Notes: generated by a model from the letters alone, not told the origin. Positions 1 through 9,317 are shown, counted from the stretch's first letter. The stretch: 64,000 nucleotides of DNA from Methylorubrum rhodesianum (GCF_014199985.1 NZ_JACHOS010000010.1:1-64000), one strand, 5' to 3'. Numbers and translations are program-made.

Positions 1-240
1 TCAGCTCCGCTCCACCGACAATCCCGAAGACCGTCGAAGCCCTCGCCCACCAAGCGGTGGACCGCGGCGCCCCGTCGGTGAAACGGGGTATAGGGGGCGC
101 GCGGCCGGAGGTCAATCGAAAAATCGCGGAAAGTGCAGGGATGCCTGCCCACGCTCAAATCACCGGATTGACGGGGCCTTCCGCAGGCGATGCGTTCCCC
201 TGCCGCCGAGGATGTTGGCAGGCGTCGACGCGCGGCGCGT
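1..240. other. Non-coding stretch, nothing recognised
   Basis: I see no convincing gene here. The open frames lack a plausible start, ribosome binding site or recognisable protein. The stretch lies beyond the 3' end of a broken minus-strand gene and may hold its terminator or the promoter of a gene outside the window. Confidence 0.4.
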
Positions 241-1142
241 CTACAGCCTCAGCACCGCCAGCGATTTGATGCTGCCGCGCTCATTCAGGTCGAGCCCGTG
301 CTCTCGGATCTCTGCCCGATCCAGCTCGCGAAACACCTCGGCACGGGCGTGCGGACCGGCCGCCTCCGCCGCCATCAACTCGGCCTCCCATTCGTCGCCG
401 GCGACGACGAGCACCGGCACGCCGACACGATCGGGCGTGTCCACTCGCACGCCGTACGCCCTATTCACCGTGCCGTACGGCCGGTGCGCGTCCGTACGCT
501 CGCTGGGGTGGGCCGTGCGCCGACGACGCGACAGAGCCGTGCGGCCGAGGATGCCCCGTCGTCCGCCAGCAGGATCCGCGGCGTCATCGACCCGGTCATC
601 AGGATCCCTCGCGTCATCGGCCCGGCCACGATGTCGCTCGCGATCCGGGTTCCGTGCGAGGCCATCGGCGACGTAGCCGGTGACGAAGGCGTAGATCGCC
701 TTGTGCAGGAGATCGATCCGCTGCTCGTCGCGGGGCCAGGTCCAGGGCGGTGCGCCGGCGCCGGTCGCGTTCTCGAGCGCCTGATCGTTGAGCAGGCGAA
801 GGTTCAGGAACAGGAACGAGGCGACGGAACCACGCATTCCGCGCTCCGCCATCAGCATCCGGAGCGGCCCGAGGGCGATGCCCTGGCCCCAATGCATCGC
901 CCAATTCAACCCGACCCGGTCGCGATCGGGCCGCGCCGGCAGACCAAGGACGCGGCGAAGGGTGTGGGCGGGAACGAAGGAGTTCGGCCGGCCGGTGAGG
1001 CTCTGCTCGACCTTCTCGCGAGCGTCATCGCGGCGACGCCGGCGGCGCCGGCGACGAGCCCGCGGGCCAGTGTCGATCCCCGGTCCGACCGCGATCGTGA
1101 GCCGGGCTCGGACCGATCGGTCCACGTCTCGTCGCCGGTCAT
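241..1142 (-). pseudogene. Frame-broken conserved hypothetical gene
   Basis: The coding signal runs on the minus strand from an ATG at 1142 (GAGG six bases upstream). The first 40 residues (ending GLVAGAAGVAAMTLA) are in one frame. The continuation EKVEQSLTGRPNSFVPAHTL lies in another, and one extra base near 1018-1020 would join them. The middle part (NWAMHWGQGIALG, LTNDQ-like LLNDQALENATGAGAPPWTWPRDE) resembles a small family of unknown proteins I have seen mainly in actinobacteria and methylobacteria; the family has no function I know. After YAFVTGYVADGLA the frame reads through Arg/Asp-rich, unprotein-like sequence. It then becomes plausible again (VPVLVVAGDEWEAELMAAEA) up to the stop, so a second lesion or a fusion to another remnant is likely. 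A sequencing error is the alternative to a true pseudogene. Confidence 0.45.
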
Positions 1143-1230
1143 GAGCATCCTCAAGGCTTTGCGGGATCGAAGCGGAACGCGCTTCTTCCCGGCAACCCCG
1201 AGGCAGACCGGTTTGTTCGCCGCTCTCCCG

Positions 1231-2241
1231 TCAGCTCGTGAGCCGGCGCAACTCGCCCCGCGCGATCCCGAACACCGTCCGGGCGGCAAGGGCCGCGATC
1301 ACCAGGGTGGCGAAGGCGAGCAGTCCCAGGGCCAGCACGTCGATCGCGGCATCGTCCGCGTGCCCGGCGTAGCGCAGGGCCGCGACGGCGGTGGCCGCGA
1401 GGGGAAAGCTCACGGCCCACCACGAGACGCGGAACGGGCAGCAGCGCGGCATGTCGCGCAGACGGCCGACGAGCACGACGAGAACGAACAGGCCGATGAG
1501 GAACAGTGCCTCCGCGAAGGCATCGATCCGGCCGAACGTCGCGGTGTAGCTGGAGAAGCCGACGACGAAAGGGGCGACCAGGATCATCAGCGTCGGCCGC
1601 TGGCCCGCGGGCAGCGGCTCCTCGAAGACGAGGCGCGAGAAGACCAGGGTGAAGAGCGGTATCGCGAAGAAGAGGCCGACACTCAGCGCGAACATGGTCA
1701 GTGTCTGCGTATGGGGCAGGCCGAGCATCGGCGCGGCGAGCGGGATGTCGAGGAGGCCGACCACCGGCACCATCCAGGCGGGCGTCGCGTGGGCGAGTTG
1801 CTGACGGCTTCCCATCCAGCGGCTGACGATGAGGACGGCGAACACCACCATGCCGGCCGCACCGGTCACCCAGGCCGCCGCTGCGAGCAACGGATTGATC
1901 CCGTTAAGCACGAAGGGCAGCAACAGCAGGCTGATCAGGACGGTGCCGAACAGGTTTCCGGCGATCGGATGGCGGAACTCGGCCAGCACCGTCGGCCAAG
2001 CCGTGACCGCCTTGACGCCGTAGGCCAGGGCGAGGACGAGGAAGGTGAGGAGCGCGCTCCAGCCGATCGCCTCGGCGACGAGGCTGGGCAGGCCGTAGCG
2101 CGCACTGGCCAGACGCCATGCCACGGTCAGACCGGTGAGCCCCATCACGGCACCGAACAGCGCGACCGGCAAGTATTCGAAGCGCGGCGCTGGACCGGCA
2201 CGAACCGGGCTCGCCTCCCGTGACACCGCCGCCGTCGTCAT
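1231..2241 (-). CDS. SLAC1/TehA-family anion channel or dicarboxylate transporter
   Basis: A 336-residue integral membrane protein with about ten hydrophobic segments, the size and pattern of the TDT family (TehA, SLAC1, Mae1). Family members move anions such as tellurite, chloride, nitrate or C4-dicarboxylates across the inner membrane. Segments such as PVALFGAVMGLTGLTVAWRL near the N terminus and PAWMVPVVGLLDIPLA mid-protein fit the paired-helix repeat. It lies 30 bp behind the molybdenum hydroxylase large subunit on the same strand, so it may be the last gene of that operon. Substrate cannot be read from the sequence. Start chosen at ATG 2241 with a GGAG about ten bases upstream. Confidence 0.8.
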   Translation of the reverse strand: MTTAAVSREASPVRAGPAPRFEYLPVALFGAVMGLTGLTVAWRLASARYGLPSLVAEAIGWSALLTFLVLALAYGVKAVTAWPTVLAEFRHPIAGNLFGTVLISLLLLPFVLNGINPLLAAAAWVTGAAGMVVFAVLIVSRWMGSRQQLAHATPAWMVPVVGLLDIPLAAPMLGLPHTQTLTMFALSVGLFFAIPLFTLVFSRLVFEEPLPAGQRPTLMILVAPFVVGFSSYTATFGRIDAFAEALFLIGLFVLVVLVGRLRDMPRCCPFRVSWWAVSFPLAATAVAALRYAGHADDAAIDVLALGLLAFATLVIAALAARTVFGIARGELRRLTS

Positions 2242-2271
2242 CGTTGCGTTTCTCCACCCCGCCGAACGGCC

Positions 2272-4530
2272 TCAGACACCGGACAGATGCGTCTTGGCGA
2301 GCGGCAGGCTGCGCACGCGCTGACCGGTGAGCGCCGCGACCGCGTTGACCACCGCGGGCGGCACGCCGGGCAGCCCCGGCTCGCCGATGCCGCCCATCGG
2401 CGCCCCGCTCTCGACGATGGTGACGTGAACCCGCGGCATCCGCTCACGGTCGAGGATCGGATAGGCATCGAAGTTCTTCGCCTGACGCTGGCCGTTCTCG
2501 TAGACCACCTGCTCCAGCAGCGTGGAAGAAAGGCCGAGCGCCGCCGCGCTCTCGACCTGCCGCTTGACGATGGCCGGATTGACCACGCTGCCCGGATCGA
2601 TGGCGATCCAGAGATCGTGAACCCGCGCCTCGCCGTCCTTCAGCGACACCTCGGCGATGGTCGCGGTCTCCGAGCCGAAGGGCGAGGCCATCGAGATGCC
2701 GCGTGCCCGGCGGGTGCCGTCCTCCGCCGGAAACGGCCCGCGCCGCCATCCACCGGCGAGATCCGCGACCGCCCTGAGCAGCGTTCGGTGGCGCGGGCTG
2801 TCCTTCAACAGCGCCATGCGCAGATCGAACGGGTCGCGGCCGCCGGCTGCGGCGATCTCGTCGAGGAAACTCTCGTAGAAGTAATCGTTCATCGAGTGGC
2901 CGACCGAGCGCCAGAAGGCGATCGTCACAGGATGTGGCACCTTCACGTAGTCGAGTCGCCGGTTCGGGATCGCGTAGGGCTTCTTGTCGAGACCCTCGAC
3001 GACGGAGGAATCGACCGGCGACTTGAACAGCGCGCCGAACCAGCGGCCGATCGGGCCTTCGCCGACCGCCGTGGTCTGGAGCGCCACCGGCATTCCGTCG
3101 GCCCCGAGCGCGGCCTTGAACCGGGCGAAGCTCAAGGGGCGCACGGCATCCATGCCGAACTCCTCCTCCCGCGACCACAGAACCCGGACCGGCCGGCCCG
3201 TCGCCCTGGCGAGCAGGATCGCCTGCGGGAAGGGGTTGGCCGGGCCGTAGGCGAAGTGGCGCCCGAAGAAGCCGCCGAGCATCGGCGAGTGGATGCGCAC
3301 CCGCTCGGGTGTCAGGCCCGCGGTCTTCGCGGCGATTTGCTGGAACAGCTCCGGCATCTGGTTGGGCAGCCAGAGATCGAGGCTGCCGTCCGCCGTGAAC
3401 CGGGCGACGGCCGAGGGCGGTTCGAGCTGGGCATGGGCGAGATAGGGCGCGTCGTACTCCGCCTCGATCACCCGCGCGGCGCCCGCGAAGGCGGCAGCCG
3501 GATCGCCCTCCTGCTCGGCCGGGATGCCGGGCTCGGTCGAGCCCTTCAGCGCGGCGAGCATCGCCGACGAGGAGAAGGTTTTCGAGACCGTCGCGGTCCC
3601 CTCCGGGGCCGGATCCGTCCAGGCGACCTGCAGGGCCTCGGCGCCCTTGCGCGCCCGCCACCAGGAATCGGCGACCACCGCCACCGCGCCGGGCAGGCGG
3701 TGAACCGAGTGGACGCCCGGCATCCCCTGCACCTCCGCCTCGTTGGCGATTGTCTGCGGCTCGGTCCCGAGCTGCGGCGCGTGCTGCACGGCCGCGTGCA
3801 GCATGTCCTCGACGCGGATGTCGATGGCGTAGGTCGCGCGGCCGGTCGCCTTGTCGCGCATGTCGAGCCGGGCCACCGGACGGCCGATCCAGCGGAAGGC
3901 TTTGGGGTCCTTCAGCGCCACGTCGTCCCGCGGCGGGAGCGCGAGGGCGGCTTCCGCCACTTCGCCGTAGCCGAGGCTCCGGCCGGAAGCGGCGTGGATC
4001 ACGCGCCCGTCCTCGGTCGTCAGGCTGTCCTGGGGCACGGCGAGCCGGGCGGCGGCGGCGCGCATCAGCATGTCGCGGGCGGTGGCGCCGAGCCGGCGCA
4101 TCGCCTCGAAGCTCGACCGGGTCGAGAAGCTGCCGCCCGTCATGCGCAGACCGTTGACGACGGCGTAATCGGGACCGGGCGGCGCGCATTCGACGGCGAA
4201 CCGGGCCGGATCGAGGTCGAGTTCCTCGCCGATGGTCTGGGCAAGCCCGGTATTGATGCCCTGGCCGCCCTCGACGAACGGGCTGAGCAGGCGCACGGAG
4301 CTGTCGGGGCGGATCTCGAGGAAGGCGGCGACGCGGGTACCGGGTTTCGGCGCCACCGCCGCCGGCCCTTCCGCCCGGGTCTGGGCGGCGGCCTCCCCCG
4401 GCAGGTCGATGCCGAGCAGGAGCGCACCGGCGGCGATCCCGAGGAAACCGCGGCGCGACAGGTTCTGCACCGGCTCCACGGGGTGCCGGGCACCGATGCC
4501 GAGGCGATGGAGGGGCGTGAGATCGTTCAT
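2272..4530 (-). CDS. Molybdopterin-binding subunit of an IorB-type aldehyde/isoquinoline oxidoreductase
   Basis: A 752-residue xanthine-dehydrogenase-family catalytic subunit. A twin-arginine signal (SRRGFLGIAAG, residues 25-35) followed by a hydrophobic stretch and AAAQ predicts export of the folded cofactor-loaded enzyme to the periplasm. The conserved molybdenum-cofactor elements include GGFFGRHFAYG and the C-terminal GAPMGGIGEPGLPGVPPAVVNA, whose GEPG places the catalytic glutamate. The two-subunit arrangement (large subunit plus 2Fe-2S subunit, no FAD subunit) is typical of isoquinoline 1-oxidoreductase and related alcohol/aldehyde dehydrogenases that pass electrons to cytochromes. It follows the 2Fe-2S gene by 11 bp, so they are co-transcribed. 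The true substrate is unknown. Confidence 0.9.
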   Translation of the reverse strand: MNDLTPLHRLGIGARHPVEPVQNLSRRGFLGIAAGALLLGIDLPGEAAAQTRAEGPAAVAPKPGTRVAAFLEIRPDSSVRLLSPFVEGGQGINTGLAQTIGEELDLDPARFAVECAPPGPDYAVVNGLRMTGGSFSTRSSFEAMRRLGATARDMLMRAAAARLAVPQDSLTTEDGRVIHAASGRSLGYGEVAEAALALPPRDDVALKDPKAFRWIGRPVARLDMRDKATGRATYAIDIRVEDMLHAAVQHAPQLGTEPQTIANEAEVQGMPGVHSVHRLPGAVAVVADSWWRARKGAEALQVAWTDPAPEGTATVSKTFSSSAMLAALKGSTEPGIPAEQEGDPAAAFAGAARVIEAEYDAPYLAHAQLEPPSAVARFTADGSLDLWLPNQMPELFQQIAAKTAGLTPERVRIHSPMLGGFFGRHFAYGPANPFPQAILLARATGRPVRVLWSREEEFGMDAVRPLSFARFKAALGADGMPVALQTTAVGEGPIGRWFGALFKSPVDSSVVEGLDKKPYAIPNRRLDYVKVPHPVTIAFWRSVGHSMNDYFYESFLDEIAAAGGRDPFDLRMALLKDSPRHRTLLRAVADLAGGWRRGPFPAEDGTRRARGISMASPFGSETATIAEVSLKDGEARVHDLWIAIDPGSVVNPAIVKRQVESAAALGLSSTLLEQVVYENGQRQAKNFDAYPILDRERMPRVHVTIVESGAPMGGIGEPGLPGVPPAVVNAVAALTGQRVRSLPLAKTHLSGV

Positions 4531-4541
4531 CCTCGCCTCCG

Positions 4542-4988
4542 TCAGGCCGCGGCCTGCCGCACGGCGGCGGCGATGGCGTTATAGGTGCCGCAGCGGCACA
4601 GGTTGGTCATTGCCGCGGCGATCTCGTCCTCGGAGGGTTTCGGGGTTTCCTTGAGCAGGCCGGTCGCGGCCATGACTTGGCCGGACTGGCAGTAGCCGCA
4701 TTGCGGCACCTCGATCCCGATCCAGGCCGCGACGACCCGGGCGCCGACCGGATCCGCTTCGATCGCCTCGATCGTGGTGACGGCCTGCGCGCCGACGCTC
4801 TCCACCGGCACCTGGCAGGAGCGCGTCGCCTGCCCGTCGAGCAGAACCGTACAGGCACCGCATTGGCCGATGCCGCAACCGTACTTGGTGCCGGTCAGTC
4901 CGAGCGCGTCGCGCAGAACGAAGAGTAGCGGCGTATCTGGATCGGCATCGACCGTATGCTGATGACCGTTGATCGTGAGACTCACCAT
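4542..4988 (-). CDS. 2Fe-2S subunit of IorA-type molybdenum hydroxylase
   Basis: A 148-residue electron-transfer subunit. The N-terminal plant-ferredoxin-like domain has ligands in GCGIGQCGAC (C38, C43, C46) and C58. The C-terminal helical domain has the second cluster in PQCGYCQSGQ and LCRCGTYNA. The start at 4988 gives the usual MVSLTINGH beginning; an upstream in-frame start at 5090 would add 34 residues with no family counterpart. No signal peptide is seen. It probably travels with the Tat-carrying large subunit, encoded 11 bp downstream. Confidence 0.92.
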   Translation of the reverse strand: MVSLTINGHQHTVDADPDTPLLFVLRDALGLTGTKYGCGIGQCGACTVLLDGQATRSCQVPVESVGAQAVTTIEAIEADPVGARVVAAWIGIEVPQCGYCQSGQVMAATGLLKETPKPSEDEIAAAMTNLCRCGTYNAIAAAVRQAAA

Positions 4989-5169
4989 CGACCGACACCC
5001 CTGTGGCTCCGCCTGACCGTATCCATGGTCATCGATGACTCGGATCCCGGCAACGCCATAAACACAGCATTTTCGGACATGCCGGCGCATTGGCTGTACT
5101 CCGCCTGCCCCGGGAAACGGGCCGCGCTCGGCCCGGCGAGCGACCGCCGTGGCGGAGCGCCGCCCTCGG

Positions 5170-6186
5170 TCAGGCCCAACCCTCCAGCACGATCTTGCCC
5201 TTGGCCCGCCCGCTCTCGATCAGCGCGTGGGCGCGGCGGAGATTGGCGGCCGAGATCGCTCCGAAATGGTCGGCCACCGTGGTCTTCAGCGTGCCCGCAT
5301 CGACGAGGCGCGACACCTCGTCGAGCAGGCGACCCTGCGCGTCCATGTCGGCGGTGGCGAACATCGAGCGGGTGAACATGAACTCCCAATGCGTCGAGAC
5401 GCTCTTCTGCTTGAGGGGCAGCACGTCGAGAGCGGCCGGATCGTCGATCAGCGCGAACCGGCCCTGCGGCGCAACGAGGGCGCCGATCTCCGGCAGGTGC
5501 CGGTCGGTGTGGGTGGTGGAGAACACGAAGCCCGGGGCGCCGATGCCGAGCGCCGCGACCTCCGCCGCCAGCGGCCGGGTGTGATCGATGACGTGATGCG
5601 CGCCGAGCGTCCGGCTCCACGCCGCCGTCTCGGGCCGCGAGGCGGTGGCGATCACGGTTAAGTCGGTGAGCCGGCGGGCGAGCTGAACGGCGATGGAGCC
5701 GACACCGCCGGCTCCGCCGACGATCAGGACCGCGAGCGCCGCCCCCGGCACCGGCCGGCGGATGTCGAGCCGATCGAACAAGGCCTCCCAGGCGGTGATC
5801 GCGGTGAGCGGCATCGCCGCGGCTTCCGCGAAGGACAGCGAGGCGGGCTTGTGGCCGACGATCCGCTCATCGACGCAATGCAGCTCGGCATTGGTGCCGG
5901 GTCGGCCCAGCGCACCGGCGTAGAAGACCGGGTCCCCGACCTTGAACCGGGTCACCTCCGGGCCGACCGCCTCGACGAGGCCGGCGGCGTCGTAGCCCAG
6001 CACCTGCGGCTGCCCCTCGGGCGGGTTCGCGCGTCGGCGCACCTTGGTATCGACCGGATTGACCGAGACCGCCCGCACCCGGACCAGTAGGTCGCGCGGC
6101 CCCGGCACGGGCTCGGGCAGCCCGAGGTCGAGCAGCGCCTGCGCGTCCTCGATGGGCAGGGATTTGTGGAAGCCGACGGCACGCAT
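5170..6186 (-). CDS. MDR-family zinc-type alcohol dehydrogenase / quinone oxidoreductase
   Basis: A 338-residue medium-chain dehydrogenase/reductase of the YogA/ZADH1 type. The N-terminal GroES-like fold reads LVRVRAVSVNPVDTKVR. The nucleotide-binding domain has VGGAGGVGSIAVQLA (about residues 155-170). The cysteine-rich structural zinc loop of classical alcohol dehydrogenases is absent, so an NADPH-dependent quinone or enone reductase is as likely as an alcohol dehydrogenase. It lies 33 bp after the DMT exporter gene on the same strand and probably shares its promoter. Confidence 0.85.
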   Translation of the reverse strand: MRAVGFHKSLPIEDAQALLDLGLPEPVPGPRDLLVRVRAVSVNPVDTKVRRRANPPEGQPQVLGYDAAGLVEAVGPEVTRFKVGDPVFYAGALGRPGTNAELHCVDERIVGHKPASLSFAEAAAMPLTAITAWEALFDRLDIRRPVPGAALAVLIVGGAGGVGSIAVQLARRLTDLTVIATASRPETAAWSRTLGAHHVIDHTRPLAAEVAALGIGAPGFVFSTTHTDRHLPEIGALVAPQGRFALIDDPAALDVLPLKQKSVSTHWEFMFTRSMFATADMDAQGRLLDEVSRLVDAGTLKTTVADHFGAISAANLRRAHALIESGRAKGKIVLEGWA

Positions 6187-6219
6187 GGGAAGACTCCTTC
6201 TGGCTTGACGAGGCCCGCG

Positions 6220-7203
6220 TCAGTTGCGGGCTTTCCTTCGGTGCGGATGGGTGAGGCGGGCGGGCACCGCGGTGGCGGCGATGCCGAGGATGATCGCCAG
6301 GGCGCCGAGGACGAGGTCGGGTCCGGGCATCTCGTGCAGCGTCACCGTCGCGATCGCGAGGCCGGTGACGGGCACCCCGAGCATCAGTGTCGACATCCGG
6401 CTCGCCGGCACCCGCTGGCTCGCGGCATTGACGGCGCAGAAGCCGAAGGCGGTGGCGAGCGGCCCGACGAAGATCAGGCAGGCCCAGAACGTCACGGTCC
6501 CATCCCCGGTGAACGGTCCCTCGGCCGTGCGCGCGAGCGGCAGCAGCACGGCGGCGGCCAGCAGCATCTGCCAGGGCGCGAGCTGCGCTGCGGAAGCCGC
6601 CGAGCGACCGTGGCGCAGGTGCAGGATGCAGACGGCCCAGGCGGCGGCGGCCGCGAGCAGCATCCCGTGGGCGCCGAGCACGGCGCCGTCCCGCCAGTCG
6701 ATGGCGTGCGGATTGAACAGGATCGCGACGCCGAGGGCCGCCAGCCCGATCCCGGCCCATTGCAGGCGCCCGAGCCGCTCGCCGAAGACCAGCACCGCCA
6801 TCGGCACGACCCAGATCGGCGTGGTGTAGCTCAGGATCGCCGACCGTCCGGCCGGCAGATGCGTCATCGCCACGGCACCGAGCGCGGTGAACAGCATCAT
6901 CTGCAGCAGGCCGATGGAGGCGATGAAGGGGAGATCCGCGCCCCGAGGCCGCCACACCGCGCCGCGGGCAGCCTGCCACGCGAACAGGCAGGCCGCGCCC
7001 GTGGCGAAGCGCAGGGCCGAGAACCAGAGCGGCGAGACATGACCGAGCCCGAGTTTCATCACCGGCCAGTTCGCGCCCCAGAGCAGGATCGCGCCGCCGA
7101 GCAGAAGCGCCGGCGCCGAGCCTACGCCGGCGCGTCGGAGGGCGGACGAAGCCGCCAGGGCATGGCAGGCGGGCGGCTCGGGGATGGCGGTCGAGGCGGA
7201 CAT
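6220..7203 (-). CDS. DMT/EamA-family transporter
   Basis: About 327 residues with two EamA repeats and roughly ten membrane spans. The first repeat begins LLLGGAILLWGANWPVMKLGL and the second begins after residue 170. Family members export metabolites or amino acids through the inner membrane. I chose ATG 7203 because the upstream start at 7245 adds a hydrophilic tail unlike the family. The gene is divergent from a LysR regulator with a palindrome between them, so that regulator probably controls it. Substrate unknown. Confidence 0.85.
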   Translation of the reverse strand: MSASTAIPEPPACHALAASSALRRAGVGSAPALLLGGAILLWGANWPVMKLGLGHVSPLWFSALRFATGAACLFAWQAARGAVWRPRGADLPFIASIGLLQMMLFTALGAVAMTHLPAGRSAILSYTTPIWVVPMAVLVFGERLGRLQWAGIGLAALGVAILFNPHAIDWRDGAVLGAHGMLLAAAAAWAVCILHLRHGRSAASAAQLAPWQMLLAAAVLLPLARTAEGPFTGDGTVTFWACLIFVGPLATAFGFCAVNAASQRVPASRMSTLMLGVPVTGLAIATVTLHEMPGPDLVLGALAIILGIAATAVPARLTHPHRRKARN

Positions 7204-7312
7204 GGCGGGCCTCTTCGAGGGAGGCGGAGTGGGCTCGAAGCCCATCCGGCCGGTCGTCGGGACCGGCGAGCCGAAGGATGCGCCGCCGCGATGAAGTTGA
7301 GAAACGCATAGT

Positions 7313-7331
7313 TCTGATCGATGCGATCAGA
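7313..7331. promoter_or_regulatory. Palindromic probable LysR operator
   Basis: A perfect inverted repeat TCTGATCG-ATG-CGATCAGA sits in the divergent region between the DMT exporter and the LysR gene. LysR regulators commonly bind an imperfect dyad with a T...A core between themselves and their target, and this one contains TGATC/GATCA half sites. The role is inferred from position and symmetry. Confidence 0.6.
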
Positions 7332-7428
7332 TTTTCTGCTTGCTGAAAGTCATCCGGATCGCGAAGATGCGTGACGGCCGGGGCGGGTTGCCGCCTGTCC
7401 GCGTTCACAGCCGAGACGCCAACCGGCC

Positions 7429-8307
7429 ATGCGCCATCCGGACCTCGAACTCGACCTGCTGCGCGCCTTCGTGGCGGTGGCGGAGACCGGCAGCTTCACC
7501 GCCGCCGCCGACGTCGTGCATCGCTCCCAATCGGCGGTGAGCCAGAAGGTACTGCGTCTCGAGGAGATCCTGGGACGCCGCGTCTTCGACCGCACCAGCC
7601 GCACCCTCGGGCTGACTCCGGACGGCGAGCGCCTGTTGGTCGCCGCGCGCCAGATGTTGGAATTCAACGACAAGCTGATGCGCGAGTGGCGCGAGCCGCC
7701 GGCCAGCGGCACCCTGCGGCTCGGTGTGTCCGAGGACTTCATTCCCGGCCAGTTGCCGAAGCTGCTCGCGCGCTTCAGCCGGCTCTATCCGGGGGTGCAT
7801 ATCGACCTGATGACCGGGCTGAGCTGCACCCTGCTCGAAGCCTACGACGCCAACCGGCTCGACGCGGTGATCGCCAAGCGCAGCGGCACGCATCCCCGCG
7901 GCCGGGTGATCTGGCGCGAGCCGCTCGTCTGGCTCGCCTCCGCCGATTACGAACTCGATTTCACCAAGCCTGCCCGGCTGGTGATGCTCGCCCCGCCCTG
8001 CAGCTACCGCGAGATGATGATCGCGGCGCTCGACTCGGTGCGGCGGGAATGGAATGCCGCCTGCACTGCCAGCAGCCTCGCCGGGGTGCAGGCGGCGGTG
8101 GCGGGGGGCCTCGGCGTGACGCTGCTCGGCCGCTCATTCCTGCAGGAGGGCATGCAGATCCTGCGCGCCCCCGAGGTCTGGCCGGCCCTGCCGATGACCG
8201 AGGTCATGGTACTCGGCGAGGAGCGGGCCGCAGACCTCGTCCAGCCGCTCATCACCTTCCTCGGCGAAAGCCTTGCCGGCCGCGACGGGCTGGACTTCGC
8301 CGCGTGA
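7429..8307 (+). CDS. LysR-family transcriptional regulator
   Basis: A 292-residue regulator. The N-terminal winged helix-turn-helix (LDLLRAFVAVAETGSFTAAADVVHRSQSAVSQKVLRLEEILG, residues about 5-47, shown here as the typical LTTR pattern) is followed by a linker helix and a periplasmic-binding-protein-like effector domain beginning near residue 90 (GTLRLGVSEDF). It is divergent from the DMT exporter and the MDR oxidoreductase, its most likely targets. The inducer cannot be predicted. The ATG at 7429 starts the canonical domain directly. Confidence 0.9.
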   Translation: MRHPDLELDLLRAFVAVAETGSFTAAADVVHRSQSAVSQKVLRLEEILGRRVFDRTSRTLGLTPDGERLLVAARQMLEFNDKLMREWREPPASGTLRLGVSEDFIPGQLPKLLARFSRLYPGVHIDLMTGLSCTLLEAYDANRLDAVIAKRSGTHPRGRVIWREPLVWLASADYELDFTKPARLVMLAPPCSYREMMIAALDSVRREWNAACTASSLAGVQAAVAGGLGVTLLGRSFLQEGMQILRAPEVWPALPMTEVMVLGEERAADLVQPLITFLGESLAGRDGLDFAA

Positions 8308-8383
8308 TGTCCCGGCTTCCCCTCAACCAGGGATCCGCCCTCGACCCGCGGAAGGACTCATCCTTTCGAAACCTGATATCGGC

Positions 8384-9178
8384 TCAAGCCGCGCGGTAGC
8401 GCGAGGCTGGGACGGCGTTGGAAAGGTGCGGGAGCATGGTTTGCCGTGCCGCCTCCCAGGCGTCCCACTCGGCAGCGTCCTGAAGCGAGGGCACGGTGGC
8501 GAACTCGCCCCGGTCGAGGCCGGCGAGCGCGGCATCGACCAGATCCTCGGCCGACATCACCCACTCCTGCGGCAGGTTGCTGGCGGGCAGGCCGGCGACA
8601 TCCCAGAACTCGGTTCCGGTCGCGCCGGGCAGCACCACCTGCACCGTGACGCCGGTGCCGGCGAGTTCCTTGCGCAGGCTGTGGCTGAAGCCGAGGACGA
8701 AGGATTTCGAGCCGCCATAGACGCCGTTCAGCACCTCGGGCCCGATGGCGACGATCGAGGCGATGTTGATGATCGTACCCGCTCCGCGGGCCGTGAAGGC
8801 GGGCACCGCGGCGTAGGTCAGGCGCATCGGCGCGGTGACGTTGATGGCGATCATCCGTTCCATCTCGTCCACGGAGGCGGACGCGAGCGGCGCGGCGCTG
8901 CCGAAGCCGGCATTGTTGACGAGATGGGTGATGGACGGATCACTCTCGAGGATGTGCTCGACCGCGGCGAGACCCGCGCGCTCCGTCAGGTCGGCCTCGA
9001 CGGTCCGAACCGCGACGCCGTGGCGGCGGGACAGGTCGTCGGCCACGGCATCGAGCCGCGCCTTGTTGCGGGCAACGAGGATCAGGTCGTGGGTTCGGGC
9101 GGCGAAGCGGTCGGCATAGACGGCGCCGATGCCGGATGAGGCGCCGGTGATGAGCACGGTGCCGGAGGTCGAGGTCAT
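8384..9178 (-). CDS. Short-chain dehydrogenase/reductase
   Basis: A 264-residue classical SDR. It has the Rossmann nucleotide motif TGASSGIG near residues 9-16, NNAGFG, a serine in the INIASIVAIG strand, and the YGGSK catalytic Tyr-Lys pair. The NAD(P)H-dependent reaction is a carbonyl/alcohol interconversion with unknown substrate. The start at 9178 (MTSTSGTVLITG) gives standard length; the longer upstream frame has no SDR counterpart. It is divergent from a GlxA-type regulator with a palindrome between them. Confidence 0.9.
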   Translation of the reverse strand: MTSTSGTVLITGASSGIGAVYADRFAARTHDLILVARNKARLDAVADDLSRRHGVAVRTVEADLTERAGLAAVEHILESDPSITHLVNNAGFGSAAPLASASVDEMERMIAINVTAPMRLTYAAVPAFTARGAGTIINIASIVAIGPEVLNGVYGGSKSFVLGFSHSLRKELAGTGVTVQVVLPGATGTEFWDVAGLPASNLPQEWVMSAEDLVDAALAGLDRGEFATVPSLQDAAEWDAWEAARQTMLPHLSNAVPASRYRAA

Positions 9179-9274
9179 GGTCCGGGTCCTGTCCTGAGGC
9201 CGGCCGCGGCGTTTGCCGAGGCTGCATGGCCGTTTCGATGGCAGGACCCTATCCCTGGACCGGCGTGTCTGAAA

Positions 9275-9290
9275 TGACGTATAAACGTCA
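9275..9290. promoter_or_regulatory. Palindrome between SDR and GlxA-type regulator
   Basis: TGACGT-ATAA-ACGTCA is a perfect 6-4-6 dyad in an A/T-richer patch, 27 bp before the regulator start and about 97 bp before the SDR start. It is a plausible operator for divergent control of both genes. Function is inferred from symmetry and placement. Confidence 0.5.
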
Positions 9291-9317
9291 AAACAGGACA
9301 TAGATGCGGAGCGTCGG

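Noticed and set aside
1190..1225. Third copy of the CCGGTCTG hairpin element on the minus strand
   Set aside because: It shares only ACCGGTCTG and a few flanking bases and lacks the T tract, so I do not count it as a copy.
2287..4584. Plus-strand open frame of about 760 codons
   Set aside because: It is the complement of the molybdopterin subunit gene and has Arg/His-rich shadow composition.
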